64,000 nt of DNA, from NCBI RefSeq assembly GCF_030317105.1, contig NZ_JASZYG010000001.1:744001-808000 (forward strand), given 5' to 3'. Below the pieces are notes generated by a model. It worked only from the letters and a program-made list of their open reading frames with translations, was not told the origin of the DNA and searched no databases. Shown here piece after piece: positions 1-10,375 of this stretch; the first letter of the stretch is position 1, and each line of letters begins with the position of its first letter. The stretch comes from Variovorax brevis (GTDB lineage Bacteria; Pseudomonadota; Gammaproteobacteria; Burkholderiales; Burkholderiaceae_C). Position numbers and translations under genes: made by a program.

Positions 1-2
1 GG

Positions 3-473
3 TTTGCAAGTCATGGCGCGCTGCTCTGCGCATTGCTGGTGGTTGGCGTGTTGTGCCTGCGCCCCAGGGACGGCCTGTATGCCTTTGGCATCGTCGTGGC
101 AGCCGCCGTGGCGGCCCTCGTCGTGCACGGCCTGGCCCGCGCGATCGACGAGCCGCGGCCTTTCATGCTGGGCCTGGGCACGCTTCGCATGGGGCATGGG
201 CCGCGTGGCGCCATGCCGAGCGCACATGCGGCCGTGATGTTCACTTGCGCACTTTTGATGTTGCAGCGGCCTTCCCTGCGACTTGCAGGCCTGGTCGCGC
301 TGGCGCTCGCCGCCATCACGGGATGGGCGCGCGTCTACGCCGGCGTTCATTTTCCTTTCGACATTGTTGGCGGACTGCTGCTGGCGGCGGTGATCGCGGC
401 GGGCGCTCGTCTGGTGTCACGCCTGTGGCTGGCGGTCGCAAAGCCCCAGCTGACCCAAGCCCTGAACCGATAG
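3..473 (+). CDS. PAP2-family membrane phosphatase (5' end outside window)
   Basis: The frame is open from base 3 and the start codon lies upstream of the window, so only about 156 C-terminal residues are visible. They carry the PAP2 phosphatase signature in order: an RP pair in 'AIDEPRPF', 'PSAH' in place of the usual PSGH, and 'RVYAGVHFPFD', which fits R-x5-H-x3-D. Hydrophobic segments separate the motifs, as in integral membrane lipid phosphatases. The family dephosphorylates lipid pyrophosphates such as undecaprenyl diphosphate or phosphatidic acid at the membrane. The actual substrate cannot be told from this fragment. It reads toward the thiamine riboswitch but has no visible functional link to it. 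Confidence 0.8.
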   Translation, partial: FASHGALLCALLVVGVLCLRPRDGLYAFGIVVAAAVAALVVHGLARAIDEPRPFMLGLGTLRMGHGPRGAMPSAHAAVMFTCALLMLQRPSLRLAGLVALALAAITGWARVYAGVHFPFDIVGGLLLAAVIAAGARLVSRLWLAVAKPQLTQALNR

Positions 474-542
474 CTGGGCGACACGTCGAACGGCCTTGAA
501 ATCCTCGCCGGACACAATGACGTCGTCGCGCCTACAATGTCC

Positions 543-698
543 GCTCGCTAGGGGTGCTGGGTCGGCTTGCCGGCCTTGCTGAGAAAAAACCCTTTGAACC
601 TGTTCGGTGAACCGACCCGGCTGAAACCGGGGAAGAACACCGGGGTCTTCCGTGTTGTTTACATCGGGGGACTGAGGCAATCCTCGCGCAGGGAAGCT
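543..698 (+). promoter_or_regulatory. TPP riboswitch (thi box) with a long internal insertion
   Basis: The 5' half matches the thi-box core: AGGGGTGCT (550-558), GCTGAGA (578-584) and ACCCTTTGAACCTG (589-602). The 3' half, GAGGCAATCCTCGCGCAGGGAAGC (674-697, written here as one motif in two parts: P5 GAGG-CAAT-CCTC, then GCG-CAGGGAA), supplies P5/L5 and closes P4. About 67 extra bases (605-671) separate the two halves where a normal element has only a few. The insert can fold into consecutive hairpins. The element ends about 90 nt before cytX, an HMP permease gene, which fits TPP repression. No U-tract terminator follows, so control of translation initiation is more likely than attenuation. 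Confidence 0.85.
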
Positions 699-2063
699 GG
701 TCAGGCCGCCGTCACATCAATTTCTTCCGTGCCGGCACTCACGCCGAACCGTGCCCACCTGCCAAACATTTGCATTGGAGCAATTGAATGGCAAATCCGA
801 ACACTTCCGCCCCGGCGGCCAACGAAGCGCTGACGCCGCTGCCGGACAGCGCACGCGCCTTCGGCTTGCACGACCACACCGCCCTGTGGTTCAGCCTCGG
901 CGTGGGCCTGCTGGTCATGCAGGTCGGCGCATACCTGGTTCCCGCCGTCGGCACGCGCGACGCGGCGATGGCCATCGTGCTGGGTTCGTGCATCGGCGCG
1001 GGCCTGCTGGCGTGGACGGCGCGAATCGGCTGCGAAAGCGGCCTCGCCAGCGCCGGCCTCATGCACCGGACCTATGGCAGCGCCCTTGCGCGGCTGCCCG
1101 TCGTGCTCAACATCGTCCAGCTCATCGGGTGGACCACCTTCGAATTGGTCATCATGCGCGAAGGCACGCAGGCCATCGGCAAGCAGTCGGGCTTTGCCTT
1201 CGACGGCGCAATGGGCACCGTGCTGACGACGCTGCTGTGGGGCGCGGTGCTGCTGGCGCTCCTGGCCGGGTCCATGGTGCGGCTGGTGCGCCGCTTCGTG
1301 AGCCGATTCGGCCTGCCGCTGGTCGTGCTTTCGCTGCTGTGGCTGAGCTGGCAGTTCGCCACGCAACTGCACGCCAAGGGCTTCGATGCCTTCTGGTCGC
1401 GACCCGGGGACGGCAGCATGGGCATGTTCAGCGCGCTCGACCTGGTGATCGCCATGCCCGTCTCCTGGCTGCCGCTGGTGGCCGACTACGCGCGCCACGG
1501 CCGCCGCAGTGGCGCAGGCCTGGGCAGCGCCTTCAGCGGCACCTGGATCGGCTACGTGCTGGCCAATATCTGGTGCTACGCCCTGGGCGTGATGGTCGTC
1601 AGCGTGGCCGAGCCGGGCACGAGCCTGGTCACGGCGCTGCTGCTGGCGCAAGGCGGGCTCCTCGCGCTGGGCCTCATCCTCATCGACGAACTCGACAACG
1701 CCTATGGCGACGTGTATTCGGGCTCGGTGTCGGCGCACAGCCTTCAGCCGCGCTGGAGCGTGCGCCGCTGGGGCCTGTGGATCGCGGTGGCCTGCATTGC
1801 ACTGGCGCTGGTGCTGCCCATGCACAGCCTGGAGCCTTTCCTGCTGCTGCTCAGCTCCGTGTTCGTGCCCCTTTACGGCGTGATCCTGGGGCGGCTCGGC
1901 ACGGGTGGCCTGGCGGCGATGCAAACTGCTGCGCGCCGCGTCGACTGGCCCGCCGCCATCATCTGGATCGCGGGCATTGCCGTGTACCACGCCTGCGCCA
2001 AATGGGCGCCGCAATGGGGCTCGGCCTTGCCGACGCTCCTGGCGACTTTCGTGCTCGCCTGGC

Positions 2064-2930
<867 letters not shown>

Positions 2931-2974
2931 GTTGAAAATTATCAGCCACACCGCCGATGCGCCGCGTTGAAGCC

Positions 2975-4105
2975 ATGAATCGCCTTCCAGACCTTCCCTT
3001 TCGCTCGGTCGCGATCCTCGGCGCGGGCCTGATGGGGCGCCTGCTCGCGGTCACGCTGGCGCAGTCGGGCTGCAAGGTCGACGTCTACGAAGCCGGCAGT
3101 GCGCAGGCCGAGGGCGCGGCTGCGCGGGTGGCGGCCGCCATGCTGGCGCCACTGGCTGAATCGGCCGTTGCGCCGGCGAGCCTGGTGCGCATGGGCCATC
3201 ACGCGTTGGGACGCTGGCCCGAGCTGCTGGCTGCGCTCGAAGAGCCGGTGTTCTTCCAGCGCGAAGGCACGCTGGTGCTGTGGCATCGGCAGGACGCGCC
3301 GGAAGCGATGCGCCTGGCCCGCGTGCTGGAGCGCACCTGCGCCACCGTGCCGCAGTTGCTGGCCATGCAGTCGCTCGACGCTGCCGCGATCTGCGCGCTG
3401 GAGCCGGCCTTGGGCACACGCTTCCAGCAGGGGCTCTACCTGCCGCAAGAGGGGCAGCTCGACAACCGCGCACTGCTTGCGTCGCTGCATTCCACGCTGC
3501 AGGCCGCGCCGGGCGTTCGGCTGCATTGGCAATCGCCGCGCCAGCCGGATGACTTCTCGCCCGGCGCAAAGGGCCAGCCCGATTGGGTCATCGATTGCCG
3601 TGGCCTGGGCGCCCGACCGCAATGGAACGCGCTGCGCGGCGTGCGTGGCGAGGTCATCCGCGTGCACGCGCCGGAGGTGTCGCTGCAGCGTCCGACGCGG
3701 CTCGTGCATCCGCGCTATCCGCTGTACATCGCGCCCAAGCCGGACGGTGTCTTCGTGATCGGCGCCACCGAGATCGAGTCGGACGACATGTCTCCGGCCA
3801 GCGTGCGCTCCACGCTCGAACTGCTGAGCGCCGCCTATTCGGTGCACAGTGGCTTTGCCGAAGCGCGCATCCTCGAGATCGCCACCCAGTGCCGCCCGAC
3901 GCTGCCCGACAACCTGCCCGAGATCCGGCAGATCGCGCCGCGCGTGATGCAGATCAACGGCCTTTACCGGCACGGCTTCATGATCGCGCCCGCCATGCTC
4001 GACATTGCGCTGGAACTGCTCACCACCGGCGAATCGCCGATGGCGGCGCAGTTCGGCCTGAACGCATCGGCCTGCCTGCAGCCCAGCCTCGAACCCACAC
4101 CATGA
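2975..4105 (+). CDS. thiO: FAD-dependent glycine oxidase-like ThiO
   Basis: The protein supplies the iminoglycine for thiazole formation by oxidising glycine with O2 and FAD. The N-terminus has a Rossmann dinucleotide fold, '[21 protein letters not shown]', followed by an acidic residue at the end of beta 2 ('VDVYEAG'). The C-terminal '[13 protein letters not shown]' is typical of the DAO/glycine oxidase family. The ATG at 2975 gives 376 residues; an in-frame ATG at 2957 is also possible. The stop overlaps the thiS start (ATGA at 4102-4105), indicating translational coupling. The gene heads thiO-thiS-thiG-thiE and has no riboswitch of its own. Confidence 0.9.
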   Translation: MNRLPDLPFRSVAILGAGLMGRLLAVTLAQSGCKVDVYEAGSAQAEGAAARVAAAMLAPLAESAVAPASLVRMGHHALGRWPELLAALEEPVFFQREGTLVLWHRQDAPEAMRLARVLERTCATVPQLLAMQSLDAAAICALEPALGTRFQQGLYLPQEGQLDNRALLASLHSTLQAAPGVRLHWQSPRQPDDFSPGAKGQPDWVIDCRGLGARPQWNALRGVRGEVIRVHAPEVSLQRPTRLVHPRYPLYIAPKPDGVFVIGATEIESDDMSPASVRSTLELLSAAYSVHSGFAEARILEIATQCRPTLPDNLPEIRQIAPRVMQINGLYRHGFMIAPAMLDIALELLTTGESPMAAQFGLNASACLQPSLEPTP

Positions 4106-4299
4106 AAGTCCTCATCAACGACACGCCGCACGAGTTGGCGTCCAACGCAACGCTGCCCGATGCGCTCCAGGCCATCCAGGCCACGCCTCCTTTTGCAGTC
4201 GCGATCAACCGCGAGTTCGTGCCGCGCTCGCAGTACCCCGCGCGCGTGCTGCGCCCCGACGATTCCATCGAAGTGATTCGCCCCGTCACGGGCGGCTGA
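4102..4299 (+). CDS. thiS: Sulfur carrier protein ThiS
   Basis: A 65-residue ubiquitin-like protein ending in the obligatory Gly-Gly ('[10 protein letters not shown]'), which is adenylated and thiocarboxylated to carry sulfur to ThiG. The beta-grasp pattern '[18 protein letters not shown]' and the internal '[15 protein letters not shown]' match ThiS, including the conserved 'AINxEFVPR' stretch. The start overlaps the thiO stop by four bases and thiG follows after 11 nt. The ThiF-type activating enzyme is not in this window. Confidence 0.95.
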   Translation: MKVLINDTPHELASNATLPDALQAIQATPPFAVAINREFVPRSQYPARVLRPDDSIEVIRPVTGG

Positions 4300-4310
4300 A
4301 GCTTTTCAAG

Positions 4311-5126
4311 ATGACCTCCTCCACCAAACTCCACGACCCCCTCGTCCTGTACGGCCAGGCCTTCGAGAGCCGCCTTTTGCTCGGAACGGCCCGCTACCCA
4401 TCGCCCGACGTGCTCGAATCCGCCGTGCGCCGCGCCCGGCCGGCCATGCTGACGGCGTCATTGCGGCGCCAGACGGCCACGCCCGGCTCTGCCAGCAGCG
4501 ACAACGGCTTCTGGGACATGCTGCGCGAACTCAAGGTGCCGGTGCTGCCCAACACCGCCGGCTGTCACAGCGTCGAAGAAGTGATCGCCACCGCCAGCAT
4601 GGCGCGAGAACTGTTCGACACGCCGTGGATCAAGCTCGAACTCATCGGCGACGACTACACGCTGCAGCCGGACACGCTCAACCTCGTCGACGCCGCATCG
4701 CGCCTGATTCGCGACGGCTTCCAGGTGTTGCCGTATTGCACCGAAGACCTGGTGCTGTGCCAGCGCCTGGTCGATGTGGGCTGCCAGGCGGTGATGCCTT
4801 GGGCGGCTCCCATCGGCACCGGACGCGGCCCCGTCAACCCCTACGCGCTTCAACTGCTGCGCGAACGGCTGAAGGTCCCGATGCTCGTGGATGCGGGCCT
4901 GGGCCTGCCCTCCCACGCCTGCCAGGTCATGGAGTGGGGTTACGACGGCGTGCTGCTCAACACGGCGGTGGCGCTGGCGCAAGACCCTGTCGCGATGGCC
5001 GGTGCCTTTGCCGACGCCGTCGCTGCCGGACGCGCTGCGTTCCTGGCCGGGGCGATGGCAGCGCAGGAATCCGCCCAGCCCAGCACGCCGGTGCTCGGCA
5101 CGCCCTTCTGGCATCACGCGTCATGA
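4311..5126 (+). CDS. thiG: Thiazole synthase ThiG
   Basis: ThiG makes the thiazole phosphate moiety from deoxyxylulose phosphate, iminoglycine and ThiS thiocarboxylate in the cytoplasm. The 271-residue sequence shows the family landmarks in order: '[12 protein letters not shown]', '[14 protein letters not shown]', the Schiff-base lysine in '[10 protein letters not shown]', '[17 protein letters not shown]' and '[11 protein letters not shown]'. The TIM-barrel length is normal. It sits 11 nt after thiS and its stop overlaps the thiE start (ATGA), so thiS, thiG and thiE are probably translated as a coupled unit. Confidence 0.95.
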   Translation: MTSSTKLHDPLVLYGQAFESRLLLGTARYPSPDVLESAVRRARPAMLTASLRRQTATPGSASSDNGFWDMLRELKVPVLPNTAGCHSVEEVIATASMARELFDTPWIKLELIGDDYTLQPDTLNLVDAASRLIRDGFQVLPYCTEDLVLCQRLVDVGCQAVMPWAAPIGTGRGPVNPYALQLLRERLKVPMLVDAGLGLPSHACQVMEWGYDGVLLNTAVALAQDPVAMAGAFADAVAAGRAAFLAGAMAAQESAQPSTPVLGTPFWHHAS

Positions 5127-6046
5127 GCGAAGAACAACGCATGGCGCAAGCCATCATTTCCGCGCACCGCGATCGCTTTGGTGCGCAGGCGGACACGCCG
5201 GCGCCGCTGTTCACGCGCGACGATCCGGTCTACCGGGCCGCAAAACTGGCCTGCGCCACGCTCGGCTTCATCGAGGTGGATGCCGAGTGCCTGGCCCTCG
5301 CCTGGCAGGCGCAAACCGCGCGCACGACGCGCTTCGACGCTTCGCATTGGCCTGACACGCCCGCGGACTTCGGCATGGGCACCTTTCCGCCTGCCGCCCG
5401 CGCCAACGCCTTTCCCGCCTGCCCGCAGCAGCTTGGCCTTTACGCCGTGCTGCCGGATGCGCAATGGGTGGGCCGGGTGGCGCGCGCAGGCGTTCCCACG
5501 GTGCAACTGCGCTTCAAATCGGATGACGCCGCTGCCGTTGATCGCGAAGTGCGTGCCGCGGTCGAAGCGGTGCGCGGCACGCCGTCGCTGCTGTTCATCA
5601 ACGACCACTGGCAAGCGGCCATCGCGGCAGGCGCCTACGGCCTGCACCTCGGGCAGGAAGACCTCGATGCACTCAGCCCCGCCAGCCTGCAGCAGATCCG
5701 CGACGCCGGCTTGCGGCTGGGCGTGAGCACGCATGGCTACGCCGAGATGGTTCGCGCCGACGCCGTGAGCCCCAGCTACATCGCCATGGGGGCGGTGTTT
5801 CCGACCACGCTCAAGCGCATGGCGACCATGCCTCAAGGCCTGGCGCGCCTGTATGCCTATGCGCGGCTCACGCGCGGCTATTCGCAAGTGGCCATCGGCG
5901 GCATCGACGCGCAGCGCCTGCCGGAAGTGATGGCATCGGGCGTGGGGTCGGCGGCAGTCGTTCGCGCCATCGTCAGCGCTGAAAATCCCGAAGAAGCCTG
6001 CGCGCAACTGCGCGAAGCGGTCGACGCCGGCATGGCGACCGCCTGA
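5123..6046 (+). CDS. thiE: Thiamine-phosphate synthase ThiE with N-terminal extension
   Basis: The C-terminal 200 residues are a standard ThiE TIM barrel, joining HMP-PP and thiazole phosphate to thiamine phosphate: 'QLRFK' (128-132), 'FINDHW' (158-163), 'GLHLGQEDL' (173-181), 'GVSTHG' (200-205) and '[12 protein letters not shown]' (222-233). Roughly 104 extra residues precede this domain, giving 307 in total against about 210 for a typical ThiE. I do not recognise a catalytic motif in the extension. The ATG at 5123 overlaps the thiG stop, and the extension lies entirely downstream of that start, so it is translated rather than a start artefact. Confidence 0.9.
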   Translation: MSEEQRMAQAIISAHRDRFGAQADTPAPLFTRDDPVYRAAKLACATLGFIEVDAECLALAWQAQTARTTRFDASHWPDTPADFGMGTFPPAARANAFPACPQQLGLYAVLPDAQWVGRVARAGVPTVQLRFKSDDAAAVDREVRAAVEAVRGTPSLLFINDHWQAAIAAGAYGLHLGQEDLDALSPASLQQIRDAGLRLGVSTHGYAEMVRADAVSPSYIAMGAVFPTTLKRMATMPQGLARLYAYARLTRGYSQVAIGGIDAQRLPEVMASGVGSAAVVRAIVSAENPEEACAQLREAVDAGMATA

Positions 6047-6052
6047 GCGCCA

Positions 6053-6298
6053 TCAGCTCGATCGCGTCTTTTCCCGATGCAGCGGGAAGCGGTCGAGCAT
6101 TCGCCGGCCCAGGGACGTGATGGAGAACACCACCGCTGGCGGCTGCTCATAGCCCGACAAGGTGCGCACGGGCGGCGGAATGTTGGCCTTCACGTGGCCC
6201 GCCATGCTCAGGATGCGCAGGCCATCGACATCGTCGCCAACCGACAGCGCGATTGGTAATTCGACCAAGGCCAGTTTATGCAGCAGGAGCAGCGACAC
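6053..6298 (-). CDS. Small conserved-looking protein of unknown function
   Basis: A possible 81-residue protein from a GTG at 6298. It reads like a compact folded domain: 'LRILSMAGHVKA' followed by 'VVFSITSLGRRMLDRF', a helix-turn-helix/winged-helix-like spacing. It lies convergent to thiE with only a few bases between them, and the thi operon terminator (6313-6347) sits just upstream of its start. No family is recognised. It could be spurious, but the protein-like composition and the lack of any competing gene favour a real small gene. Confidence 0.5.
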   Translation of the reverse strand: MSLLLLHKLALVELPIALSVGDDVDGLRILSMAGHVKANIPPPVRTLSGYEQPPAVVFSITSLGRRMLDRFPLHREKTRSS

Positions 6299-6312
6299 GG
6301 ACGGTGCTTCAG

Positions 6313-6347
6313 GCGCGCGGCAGCCTTGGCTTGGCGCGCTATTTTTT
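6313..6347 (+). terminator. Probable rho-independent terminator of the thi operon
   Basis: GCGCGC (6313-6318) and GCGCGC (6334-6339) can pair around an inner AGCC/GGCT stem and are followed on the + strand by TATTTTTT (6340-6347). It lies between thiE and the convergent substrate-binding protein gene ending at 6348, where a stop for the + strand operon is expected. Confidence 0.55.
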
Positions 6348-7508
6348 CTAGCTGACCAGGCGTCCGTTGGAGCCGATCACGGCCACGTCGACGAACTGGT
6401 TGCCCTCGCGGTTGGCGCGGCCAAAGCCGATCTTCACGCCGCCGAGGTCGTGGTTCTCGATGCCGGCCAGCGCGGCAATCACGGCGGCACGGCTGGGCGC
6501 CGGACCCGCGCGACGCAGACCCTCCACCAGCACCGCGGCATCCATGTAGCCTTCGAGGCTGGGCAGAGAGAAGGCCTTGGAGCCGTTGGCTTCCATGTCG
6601 GCCTGGTACCTGCGGACAATTTCGAAACGCGTCGCAAAGGGCGAAGGCACGACGATGGCAAAGCCGACGCCGCGCGCTGCATCGCCCATGGGCGTGAGCG
6701 AACCTGCCGTGATGGACAGGCCATACACCGTGCTGTTGCCGCCCGCGGCGCGCAACGCCTTGATGAACGCCGGTGCCGTGCCGGCCAGGCCCGCGATCAC
6801 CACTTGCGGCGCCGCCTTGGCAATGGCAGCCGCTGCAGGCTCCACTTCGAGGCTGATGGTGCTCGGCGTCGTGGCGATGACGGCGGGTTCGAGCTTGAAC
6901 TTGGCCAGCGATGCCTTGTAGGCCGCCAGCACGGATTGCCCCAGCGGATCATTCGAATGCACGATGCCGATCTTGCTGATGCCCAACACTGCGGCGGTCG
7001 CAATCAGCTTGTCGACTTCCTGATCGTAGTTGGCGCGAACCCAGAAGGTGTTGGGGGCCGTCTTCTTGCGAAGCGACACGGTGCCCGTGTTGGGCCCGAC
7101 GACGGCCAGGCCCGGCACCGCGTCCATGACCTCTGCCGTCTGCCGCGTGCCCAGCGGGTGCAGCATGGCGACGACCGAGTTGTCCGCCGCAAAGGCCAGC
7201 GCGTTGGACTTGGCAACGTCCGGCTTGAACTGGTCGTCCGCCATGACCAACTCGACCTTGGTGCCGTTGATTCCGCCCGCCTTGTTGATGGCCGCGATGC
7301 AGGCACTGGAGCCCGCGAACAGGCCCGAGCCATTGGTCTTCTCGACACCGCTGTTGTCGAAGGTGGCGCCGATGCGAAGGGTCTTGGCCTGGGCGAACAC
7401 CGGCATGCCCAGGACGGTGGCGGCGGCTGCGCCGGCGACGCGCGTCAGGACCTGACGGCGGGTGGTGGTCGACGAGGGAGACTTTGCGCTTGCTTGCGTT
7501 GCGTTCAT
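6348..7508 (-). CDS. ABC transporter substrate-binding protein, Leu/Ile/Val type, Tat-exported
   Basis: A periplasmic type-1 binding protein of 386 residues. The N-terminus has a twin-arginine pair (17-18) before a hydrophobic stretch ending in 'MPVFAQA', a Tat-like signal peptide. The mature part starts 'KTLRIGATFDNSG' and continues with the branched-chain amino-acid binding protein pattern ('VELVMADDQFKPDVA', 'KIGIVHSNDPLGQSVL'). The family captures amino acids, amides or aromatic acids for HAAT-type importers. No permease or ATPase lies nearby, so it is an orphan receptor and its ligand cannot be assigned. The ATG at 7508 is preferred over an upstream start at 7544 because it places the RR motif normally. 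The 271 bp upstream show no further feature. Confidence 0.85.
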   Translation of the reverse strand: MNATQASAKSPSSTTTRRQVLTRVAGAAAATVLGMPVFAQAKTLRIGATFDNSGVEKTNGSGLFAGSSACIAAINKAGGINGTKVELVMADDQFKPDVAKSNALAFAADNSVVAMLHPLGTRQTAEVMDAVPGLAVVGPNTGTVSLRKKTAPNTFWVRANYDQEVDKLIATAAVLGISKIGIVHSNDPLGQSVLAAYKASLAKFKLEPAVIATTPSTISLEVEPAAAAIAKAAPQVVIAGLAGTAPAFIKALRAAGGNSTVYGLSITAGSLTPMGDAARGVGFAIVVPSPFATRFEIVRRYQADMEANGSKAFSLPSLEGYMDAAVLVEGLRRAGPAPSRAAVIAALAGIENHDLGGVKIGFGRANREGNQFVDVAVIGSNGRLVS

Positions 7509-7779
7509 GATCCGTCTTGAGTCTGGTTGCCGGTTGGTTGCCACCGCGCAGCTTCAAGATCCGCAACCTGCACAAGATGCAGTCAGGACATATCGACGGC
7601 GGCGCAAGGTGTTGAAAATCAACATGGATTCACAACTTGCGACCAAATGTAACGCATGAAAGTCGGCACTCACGATGACTGTTACTTTTGCGAAGGCGCA
7701 ACTAGAACCAAGTGATTAAGCGGGTGTTGTAAATCCGGCGAGACCTTGGCGCGGGTGCCCACGGCGCACATGTTTTCGC

Positions 7780-8724
7780 TCAGGAAACGGGCGCGCTGCA
7801 CTCCCTTTTGACGAACGAAGCGATCTGGGACATCGCCACCTTGGACTCCTCCAGGAAATCGGCGATCTGGAAGACATGCGGCAGGTCGGGCCACAGCGTG
7901 CATTCCGCCCGACCACCCGCTGCCTGAACCCCTTCGGCAAAGCGCAGCGAATCGTCGCGCAGCAGTTCCGTCGTGCTCGCCTGCAACAACAACGGCGGCA
8001 AGTCGTGAAATGTGCCTTTCAGCGGCGACGCATGCGGGTGCTCGGCCTCGGCGGGATCGTTCAGGTAGTTGCCCAGCACAAAGCCCGTGGCGGCGCCGGA
8101 GAACATCACATCGCTCTCGGCGTTGAGATGCGCCGAGGGACTGCCAAAGCTGAGGTCGGCAACAGGCGACAGCACGAAGGCGCACGCCGGCAAGGGCAGG
8201 CCTTCGTCGCGCGCGCGCTGCAGGGTGACCAAGGTCAGGTTGCCGCCTGCCGAATCGCCGGCAATCACCAGATGCCCCGGAGAAACACCTTGGGCCAGAA
8301 CGTGCCTGTAGGCGGCGAGTGCGTCATCCGCGCCCGCGGGAAAGCGGTGCTCCGGCGCCAACCGGTAGTCCGGCAGGAAGACGCGGGCATCGAGCTGCTC
8401 TGCCAACCTGCGGGCGAACGCCCGGTACATCTGCGGCGCCCGGGTGATCCACGCGCCGCCGTGCAGGTACAGCACCAAGCGCTGCGGCGTGCGGCCGGTT
8501 GGCTCGATCCATTCACCATCGCAGTCCGGCGAAACGCGGTCAGGTCGGCCGGGCGCAGAGGTCGCGGCTGGCAACCATGAGCAGAACATGTCGAGCCGCT
8601 TCCGGACGAAGTCCACCGTGAGGCCCTTTCGCAGCCACAGCGGCTTGACCAGCCACCGCAGCAGCGTGTTGAAAACCTTGCGCTTGATCCATCCGAGGAC
8701 ACCCACCTGTAGTTCAACTTGCAT
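7780..8724 (-). CDS. Alpha/beta hydrolase, hormone-sensitive-lipase-like esterase
   Basis: A 314-residue cytoplasmic-type esterase. It has the HSL/family IV oxyanion-hole motif as 'YLHGGAW', the nucleophile elbow 'GDSAGG', and a C-terminal acid/His pair around 'ELLRDDSLRFAEG' and 'LPHVFQIADF'. Such enzymes hydrolyse short- to medium-chain acyl esters. Its ATG at 8724 overlaps the end of the upstream acyl-CoA ligase gene by 11 bp, so the two are probably co-translated and may act on related acyl substrates. The true substrate is unknown. Confidence 0.85.
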   Translation of the reverse strand: MQVELQVGVLGWIKRKVFNTLLRWLVKPLWLRKGLTVDFVRKRLDMFCSWLPAATSAPGRPDRVSPDCDGEWIEPTGRTPQRLVLYLHGGAWITRAPQMYRAFARRLAEQLDARVFLPDYRLAPEHRFPAGADDALAAYRHVLAQGVSPGHLVIAGDSAGGNLTLVTLQRARDEGLPLPACAFVLSPVADLSFGSPSAHLNAESDVMFSGAATGFVLGNYLNDPAEAEHPHASPLKGTFHDLPPLLLQASTTELLRDDSLRFAEGVQAAGGRAECTLWPDLPHVFQIADFLEESKVAMSQIASFVKRECSAPVS

Positions 8725-10270
8725 TTGTTCTGAGCTCGCGCTTGAGGATCTTGCCGGTGGCCGTCATCGGCAACGATTCAACAATCTCGATGATGCGCGG
8801 GTACTTGTAGCCCGCCATGCGCTCCTTGCACCAGGCCAGCACTTCGTCCGGCGCCGCTTTCTGGCCCGGCTTGAGCACCAGCACTGCCTTGATCTCCTCG
8901 CCGTGCGTGTCGTGCGGAACCCCGATCACCGCCACGGTGGCGACAGCCGGATGCGTGCTCAGCACTTCTTCGAGCTCGCGCGGATAGACGTTGAAGCCGC
9001 CGCGAATGATCATGTCCTTGACCCGGTCCACGATGAACAGGTTGCCCTTCTCGTTGAACTGGCCGATGTCGCCCGAATGGAACCATCCGTCGCGAATGGC
9101 ATCGGCCGTGGCTTCGGGTCGGTTGAAGTAGCCCTTCATGACGTTGTGGCCGCGGATGCAGATTTCGCCGCGCTCACCTTGTGGCACGGTGCTGCCGCTT
9201 TCATCGACCAGCTTGATCTCGACGCCGTACAGGGGCTGGCCGACGCTGCCCGCTTCGCGTTCGCTTTCCATGAAGGAGAAGGAGGCCACGGGACTGGTTT
9301 CCGACAGGCCGAAGCCTTCGAGCACCATCACGCCGAACTCTTTCTCAAAGGCCGTCATCACGGCCGTCGGCATCGCAGCGCCGCCCGAAAAAGCGACACG
9401 CATCTTCGCGGCAATGGCGGGAATGTCGTGACGCTCCTTGGCGCCGGGCAGGTTCAGGAGCGCGATGAACATCGTGGGCACGCCCGCGAAGATCGTGACG
9501 CCGTGCCTTTGCATGGCCGCGAAAGCGGCATCGGGTTCGAAGCGCGGCAGCAGCACGGCCGTGGCACCGACCATGACGGCCGCATTCATCTGCACGGTTT
9601 GCCCGAAGGAATGGAACAGGGGCAGCGTGATGAGGTAGGTGTCTTTCGAGTCCACTTTGCCCAGCAAGGCGGAGTTCGCGATGTTGAGCGCGAGATTGGC
9701 ATGCGACAGTTCGGCGCCCTTGGGCTTGCCGGTCGTGCCCGAGGTGTACAGGATCACCGCCGTGTCGGTCTCCGAGGTCTGCTCGTAGTCGCCGGTGGTG
9801 GGCTGGCCGCTCATCAACTGGCCCAGCGTGCGGGCGCCCTCGATGGCGCTCGGCTTCGTCGGATCGGCCGTGATGACGATGAAGTTGCCGGTGCCCGCCT
9901 CCCTGGCGCCTGCTGCGCCTTCCTGGCCGAGCGGCAGTTCCGGGCTGCCTTCGAAGCAGAAGAAGGCCTTGGCCTGGCTGTCTTTCAGGTGGAAGGCAAT
10001 CTCGGGCGCCTTCAGCAGCACATTGATCGGCACGACCACCGCGCCGGCTTTCAGGATGCCGTAGTACACCACCGGAAAAAACGGCAGGTTCGGGCAGGCC
10101 AGCACCACCTTGTCGCCCTTCTGGATGCCCATGGCGCGCAGCCCATTGGCGACCTGGTTGGCGGCGGCGTTGAGCTGGCTGTAGGTCAGAGACTTGTCCA
10201 GAAAGCAGATGGCCGGCTTGTTGGGCAAAAGGGCTGCGCTGCGCTGGAGATTGGCGGCGATGTTGAGCAT
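8714..10270 (-). CDS. Acyl-CoA ligase (AMP-dependent synthetase)
   Basis: A 518-residue adenylate-forming enzyme that would activate a carboxylic acid with ATP and load CoA. The P-loop-like A3 motif 'LYTSGTTGKPKGAEL', the A5 'GFGLSETSP', the A8 hinge 'KDMIIRGGFNVYPRELEE' and the A10 lysine in 'MTATGKILKREL' are all intact. The arrangement fits medium/long-chain fatty acid-CoA ligases. The ATG at 10270 is supported by an AGGAGGA Shine-Dalgarno seven bases upstream; the longer open frame to 10480 reads through non-coding sequence. It overlaps the downstream esterase gene. A palindrome about 100 bp upstream may be its operator. Confidence 0.9.
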   Translation of the reverse strand: MLNIAANLQRSAALLPNKPAICFLDKSLTYSQLNAAANQVANGLRAMGIQKGDKVVLACPNLPFFPVVYYGILKAGAVVVPINVLLKAPEIAFHLKDSQAKAFFCFEGSPELPLGQEGAAGAREAGTGNFIVITADPTKPSAIEGARTLGQLMSGQPTTGDYEQTSETDTAVILYTSGTTGKPKGAELSHANLALNIANSALLGKVDSKDTYLITLPLFHSFGQTVQMNAAVMVGATAVLLPRFEPDAAFAAMQRHGVTIFAGVPTMFIALLNLPGAKERHDIPAIAAKMRVAFSGGAAMPTAVMTAFEKEFGVMVLEGFGLSETSPVASFSFMESEREAGSVGQPLYGVEIKLVDESGSTVPQGERGEICIRGHNVMKGYFNRPEATADAIRDGWFHSGDIGQFNEKGNLFIVDRVKDMIIRGGFNVYPRELEEVLSTHPAVATVAVIGVPHDTHGEEIKAVLVLKPGQKAAPDEVLAWCKERMAGYKYPRIIEIVESLPMTATGKILKRELRTNAS

Positions 10271-10375
10271 GGAAATTCCTCCTGAGAACTTGAAAAGAAA
10301 ACGGGTAGTTTGGCGCGCAGCGCCGAGCGTGCTTTGAGATGGCGGCCGGTACAAGCCAGCAATAGTTATTTGTCC

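Noticed and set aside
701..2014. A 437-codon minus-strand frame upstream of thiD
   Set aside because: It is the complement of cytX, rich in Arg, His and Gln with no recognisable motif; high GC keeps such frames open.
2931..2974. A second TPP riboswitch for thiD or thiO
   Set aside because: The divergent gap is under 50 bp and lacks the CTGAGA and ACCCTTTGAACCTG core on either strand.
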